Source: a virus. From it: a DNA stretch of 33,252 bases. Location: IMG/VR virus record IMGVR_UViG_3300032245_000282, positions 1 through 33,252 of that record, one strand, 5' to 3'. The position numbers were made by a program, and so were the translations under genes. The notes beneath the pieces are model-generated. The model had not been told where the DNA came from. It did not search any database and saw only the letters and a program-made list of their open reading frames with translations. This document shows, one piece after another, positions 30,888 to 33,252 of the stretch; within the stretch, counting starts at the first letter, position 1; each line of letters starts with the position of its first letter.

Positions 30888-31101
30888 TAGCTTCTCCTTG
30901 TGCCATGTGAATGCCTGTAATTAAACCAATAAACCCCCCAATAATCATATTAAAAGCGGGAGCAATAATTGCTAGAATTGGGTCATTGGGTATTGAGGGG
31001 TCAAGAATTGCGGCTAAAAGAGTACCTACCATGCCAACAACAACTACGCACAAAGTAATGGTTACAGCTAAAGTAACCCATTGAGTTAATTTATTTTCCA
31101 T
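30874..31101 (-). CDS. Two-TM membrane protein, holin or antiholin candidate (75 aa)
   Basis: Two hydrophobic helices, about residues 9-32 (VTLAVTITLCVVVVGMVG) and 42-66, are joined by a short polar loop (DPSIPNDP). This is class II holin-like topology. It sits between the M15 endolysin and a GTA-type holin, overlapping both. One of the pair may be an antiholin. Confidence 0.7.
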   Translation of the reverse strand: MENKLTQWVTLAVTITLCVVVVGMVGTLLAAILDPSIPNDPILAIIAPAFNMIIGGFIGLITGIHMAQGEANEPK

Positions 31102-31489
31102 TTTTCTTGTCCATAATTTTCTCTAGACTGCGCCCACCAAAGTAAGCAGTCATTACCAACATGCCCCACTGCCCAAGCAACTCTACATAGGCTCCACGGG
31201 TTTCGTGCCCTAACATGGACATAAACGCAAAGAATGTATAAACGCCAAGAATAAATATAAGGGTTAAAGGGCGTATGTTTTTAGCTAAAAAACTGTCTGT
31301 GCTGGCATCAGCTTTCCAGCGGTCTGAGATGTTATTAGCCTCATTCATATCGGCTTGGAGTTCTGCTAGTTTGCCGTCTTGAGCAAGTTTTTGTAGTTCT
31401 AATTGTGCGGCTGCTTTGGCTGCAGGGTCAGGAATAACCTTGTCAATTATCTTTAAACCTGCTCCTATGATGTCGTCTATGCCAAACAT
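31091..31489 (-). CDS. Holin, GTA_holin_3TM type (132 aa)
   Basis: An N-terminal amphipathic region (IGAGLKIIDKVIPDP) and a charged helix (residues 24-50) lead to DRWKADASTDSFLAKNIRP, the recognisable segment of the 3TM holin family of gene transfer agents and phages. Two clear membrane helices follow at 74-92 and 103-118, then a basic tail. It probably releases the M15 endolysin two genes downstream. Confidence 0.85.
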   Translation of the reverse strand: MFGIDDIIGAGLKIIDKVIPDPAAKAAAQLELQKLAQDGKLAELQADMNEANNISDRWKADASTDSFLAKNIRPLTLIFILGVYTFFAFMSMLGHETRGAYVELLGQWGMLVMTAYFGGRSLEKIMDKKNGK

Positions 31490-31528
31490 GCTAAAGACCC
31501 CCAGTAATTAAAACAAAATGATAGGTAA

Positions 31529-31615
31529 CTAATTGTAATAAACATAAATTCCAAAGGCTATCCACAAAGTAGCAACAACCCAACCCCACATCAGCATATC
31601 AAAATCTTCATTCAC
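31529..31615 (-). CDS. 28-residue membrane peptide
   Basis: GTG start overlapping the stop of the upstream gene (GTGA), with a GGGGGT stretch upstream. The product contains MLMWGWVVATLWIAFGIYVY, one Trp-flanked transmembrane helix with an acidic N-terminus. A second GTG at 31618 would add one residue. Position just before the holin gene suggests a lysis-timing accessory. Existence rests on composition and coupling, so it is moderately uncertain. Confidence 0.45.
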   Translation of the reverse strand: MNEDFDMLMWGWVVATLWIAFGIYVYYN

Positions 31616-32064
31616 CACTTATACCCCCAAGTAGCGTACCAAGCAATTACTGCAGCAAACGCAAAGCAATAGAACTGTACACGCCTAACCGCCTTTAAAT
31701 CATGCTGGTATTCTTCATTATCCTTGCGTTCCAAATTCTCAATATCTAACTTAATCTTAAGTACCGCTTCCCACTCTTTGGCACCATGCTTTTTAACAAA
31801 ATCAATCTTTAGTCTAGCTTCTTCATTACCTATTTGTTTCTTTTTTTGCCACGATTCTAAAGCTTTGATTAATGCTCGTTCCTTCTTAAACTCTGCTTCT
31901 CGTCTTGCCCTAATACGTTCATTAGCTTGTTTTTGAGCTACATCTACTGCATCATGTTGCGCATCTTCTATGCTTTTAGATAGTCCTTTGGCAGCTTCTC
32001 GGCTTGCATCAAGGCTACCACTAAGAGTCTTTACTCCTTCGGATATTCCGTATGGGTCTGCCAT
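31612..32064 (-). CDS. Coiled-coil protein with C-terminal membrane anchor (150 aa)
   Basis: Residues 10-125 are a long charged helix (KQANERIRARREAEFKKERA), and residues 130-147 are a single transmembrane segment ending in WGYKW. The tail-anchored, coiled-coil design next to lysis genes recalls a spanin-like or lysis accessory protein. However, Rz proteins have the anchor at the N-terminus, so this is not a standard spanin. No family recognised. Confidence 0.65.
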   Translation of the reverse strand: MADPYGISEGVKTLSGSLDASREAAKGLSKSIEDAQHDAVDVAQKQANERIRARREAEFKKERALIKALESWQKKKQIGNEEARLKIDFVKKHGAKEWEAVLKIKLDIENLERKDNEEYQHDLKAVRRVQFYCFAFAAVIAWYATWGYKW

Positions 32065-32067
32065 ACA

Positions 32068-32277
32068 TCAAAGCGTTGCCCCACCAGAAGATAGGTTAGC
32101 CACCACAATAGCTACATGTTGCTCTGGTTCATTTAAATGATGTCCACAATCACCACATACTTTCATAGCTAGTTCGGTCTCATCAACGTCACGGCTGCAG
32201 CTAGGGCAGTAAATTTCAATGGTATGGCGTGGCTTAAACTCTCCAGCTTCAATAATGTCTGCAATTTCTTTAATCAT
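32068..32277 (-). CDS. Small zinc-ribbon protein (69 aa)
   Basis: C24-x2-C27 and C41-x2-C44 with a His-His following (CGDCGHH) form a classical zinc ribbon. The C-terminus is a hydrophobic strand ending SSGGATL. Three bases separate it from the membrane-anchored gene. Function unknown; adapter-like roles are possible. Confidence 0.7.
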   Translation of the reverse strand: MIKEIADIIEAGEFKPRHTIEIYCPSCSRDVDETELAMKVCGDCGHHLNEPEQHVAIVVANLSSGGATL

Positions 32278-32286
32278 AATGGTTCC

Positions 32287-32640
32287 TTATAATGCTTTTG
32301 CAAGAAGCTGTGGGTGAACACCAGTTGGAATTTGGCTTGGGTCTAGTATCTCGCTATCTTCGGCATCTTTATTGCGAAGTGCATGTACACAGTAAGCTAT
32401 TACACCGTCTTCTAAAGATTCAATAAAGTGTCTTTTGCCCGCCTTAATGAATATCATTTGTGGCGCTTTAAAATCAGTTGTGTGTTCATCAACATGCACT
32501 CGTACAGACCCATGAGCCAAAAGAGTTAAGTGGTCATAATTGTGCTCATGACCCTCGTTTTTATCCCCAGCCTTATTAAAGTGCATTTGACGAACCCAAA
32601 GATTTCCAGCTGCTGTTATTTTTGTATCAGGATAGCCCAT
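32287..32640 (-). CDS. Cupin-fold protein (117 aa)
   Basis: GHEHNYDHLTLLAHGSVRV (His31, His33, His37) is cupin motif 1, with KAPQMIFIKAGKRHFI (His71) as motif 2, so a bound Fe, Ni or Mn ion is likely. The start used here has GGAGA at 8 nt distance; an in-frame upstream ATG would overlap the oxygenase gene by 62 nt. Cupins of this size are oxygenases, isomerases or sugar-binding proteins, and the substrate is not evident. It overlaps the 2OG oxygenase gene by 14 nt, so the two probably work together or are at least co-expressed. Confidence 0.82.
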   Translation of the reverse strand: MGYPDTKITAAGNLWVRQMHFNKAGDKNEGHEHNYDHLTLLAHGSVRVHVDEHTTDFKAPQMIFIKAGKRHFIESLEDGVIAYCVHALRNKDAEDSEILDPSQIPTGVHPQLLAKAL

Positions 32641-33190
32641 ATTGAATTTCTCCGTTTTCCCAGCTATTTTTTGGTACATACGCCCCAAACATCCAAAGTA
32701 TTCTTGGTGTATTACCTTTTACTTCTGTTACATAATGTTCATAATCAGAGGCTAAATAACAATGTAAGTCGCCTACTCCTATATCTACTTTGTTGTTATC
32801 TACAAAAAGTTTACCACCTTCATCTGCTGCTTGAGTCATAATATTGCAACGCAATGCTGACAAGCCTAAAAATTTTGGGTCTTGGTGTTTATACACATCG
32901 CCCTGAGGTAAGGTATAGGAAACTACAATTCCGTTTCTTCCATGTCCTTTAATAATAGGGTAACTACTTACACCAACAAAAATTTTAATTTTTTCTGCTA
33001 TACCCATTATTTCTTGCGGATATTCAAACCTATGACCATAAAATCTTGTAGTAAATCTTTTATTTGTTCCAACCCCACCAGCAGTTATACCATTGGCTAA
33101 CCAACCTCTATCAACACCTTCGTCTACCCAAGCGTTTAAAATTTTACATTCCTCTATGGATATAAAATTGCGGGTTATTTCTAAACGCAT
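32627..33190 (-). CDS. 2-oxoglutarate/Fe(II) oxygenase, prolyl-4-hydroxylase-like
   Basis: 187 aa. KHQD supplies His102 and Asp104, EHYVTEV supplies the distal His152, and PRILWMF supplies Arg163, which binds 2-oxoglutarate. The double-stranded beta helix strands around GKLFVDNNKVDIGVGDLHCYL fit the family. Phage members are common in aquatic genomes; they may hydroxylate a virion protein or modify a host target. The ATG overlaps the stop of the gene upstream (TAATG) and has AAAAGG at suitable distance, so it is preferred over GTG at 33196. Confidence 0.88.
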   Translation of the reverse strand: MRLEITRNFISIEECKILNAWVDEGVDRGWLANGITAGGVGTNKRFTTRFYGHRFEYPQEIMGIAEKIKIFVGVSSYPIIKGHGRNGIVVSYTLPQGDVYKHQDPKFLGLSALRCNIMTQAADEGGKLFVDNNKVDIGVGDLHCYLASDYEHYVTEVKGNTPRILWMFGAYVPKNSWENGEIQYGLS

Positions 33191-33252
33191 TACCACTTAC
33201 CTTTTGGGCATTGTGATGACGCAGGTATAACTTTTGTTCTTAATGGACATCC
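33190..33252 (-). CDS. C-terminal end of an unknown gene, cut by window edge
   Basis: The last 20 codons of an open frame that enters from the right edge and ends in ...SSQCPKGKW and TAA. The stop overlaps the oxygenase ATG (TAATG), the same coupling seen elsewhere in this operon, which supports a real gene. Too little is present to name it. Confidence 0.4.
   Translation of the reverse strand, partial: GCPLRTKVIPASSQCPKGKW

Noticed and set aside
1-33252. tRNA genes, insertion sequences, integrase or attachment sites
   Set aside because: None could be recognised by eye; no transposase or integrase motifs in any real gene.

Overview
The window reads as part of a tailed double-stranded DNA bacteriophage genome, most likely a podovirus-like phage from freshwater or the sea. 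The support is a phage family A DNA polymerase, a primase-helicase, an SNF2-type helicase and small nucleases on one strand, and large Gln/Gly-rich virion proteins plus an endolysin/holin cassette on the other. Genes are tightly packed, with many ATGA and TAATG overlaps and an AT-rich composition. I see no rRNA, tRNA, insertion sequence or CRISPR array. Terminase, portal and major capsid genes are absent, so the genome continues beyond at least one end. The host cannot be read from the sequence.

Plus strand, 1-16941 (early and replication genes). The left 3.6 kb holds the end of a VWA protein, a DUF3150-like protein, several small unknown proteins, a ribbon-helix-helix protein, an HTH-DUF3310 fusion and a VRR-NUC nuclease. 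It also carries six copies of a 13-bp palindrome, CTAACAWTGTTAG. Next come the polymerase (4.0-5.8 kb), a protein with an RNA-polymerase alpha-CTD-like domain (5.8-6.3 kb), and an accessory island with a glycosyltransferase and an FkbM methyltransferase (6.4-8.8 kb). Then follow small proteins, a lipoprotein, a Cas4/RecB-like nuclease, an HNH protein and an SNF2-type helicase (to 12.3 kb). A consensus sigma70-type promoter at 12263-12290 drives two genes of a probable ssDNA-binding module and an XRE-like regulator, ending at a terminator at 13.9 kb. The primase-helicase and one small conserved protein finish the block, and a second terminator lies at 17.0 kb.

Minus strand, 33252-17035 (late genes, transcribed right to left). 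The order is: the end of an unknown gene, a 2OG-Fe(II) oxygenase, a cupin, a zinc-ribbon protein, a membrane protein and a 28-residue membrane peptide. Next is a lysis cassette with a GTA-type holin, a two-TM protein and an M15 peptidase. The virion genes follow: a nozzle-like or DNA-stabilising protein, a small structural protein, two Gly/Gln-rich proteins flanking a GNAT-fold protein, and a 2132-residue giant protein with an HExxH motif, probably ejected with the DNA.

The most unusual signal is the palindrome family. Copies lie inside genes in all three reading frames, so selection acts on DNA or RNA rather than protein. A related palindrome with the same ACATTGT core overlaps the -35 box of the strong promoter at 12.3 kb. 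Together with the phage's own RHH and HTH proteins, this suggests a dispersed operator ('stoperator'-like) circuit. The second notable item is the alpha-CTD-like protein directly downstream of the polymerase.
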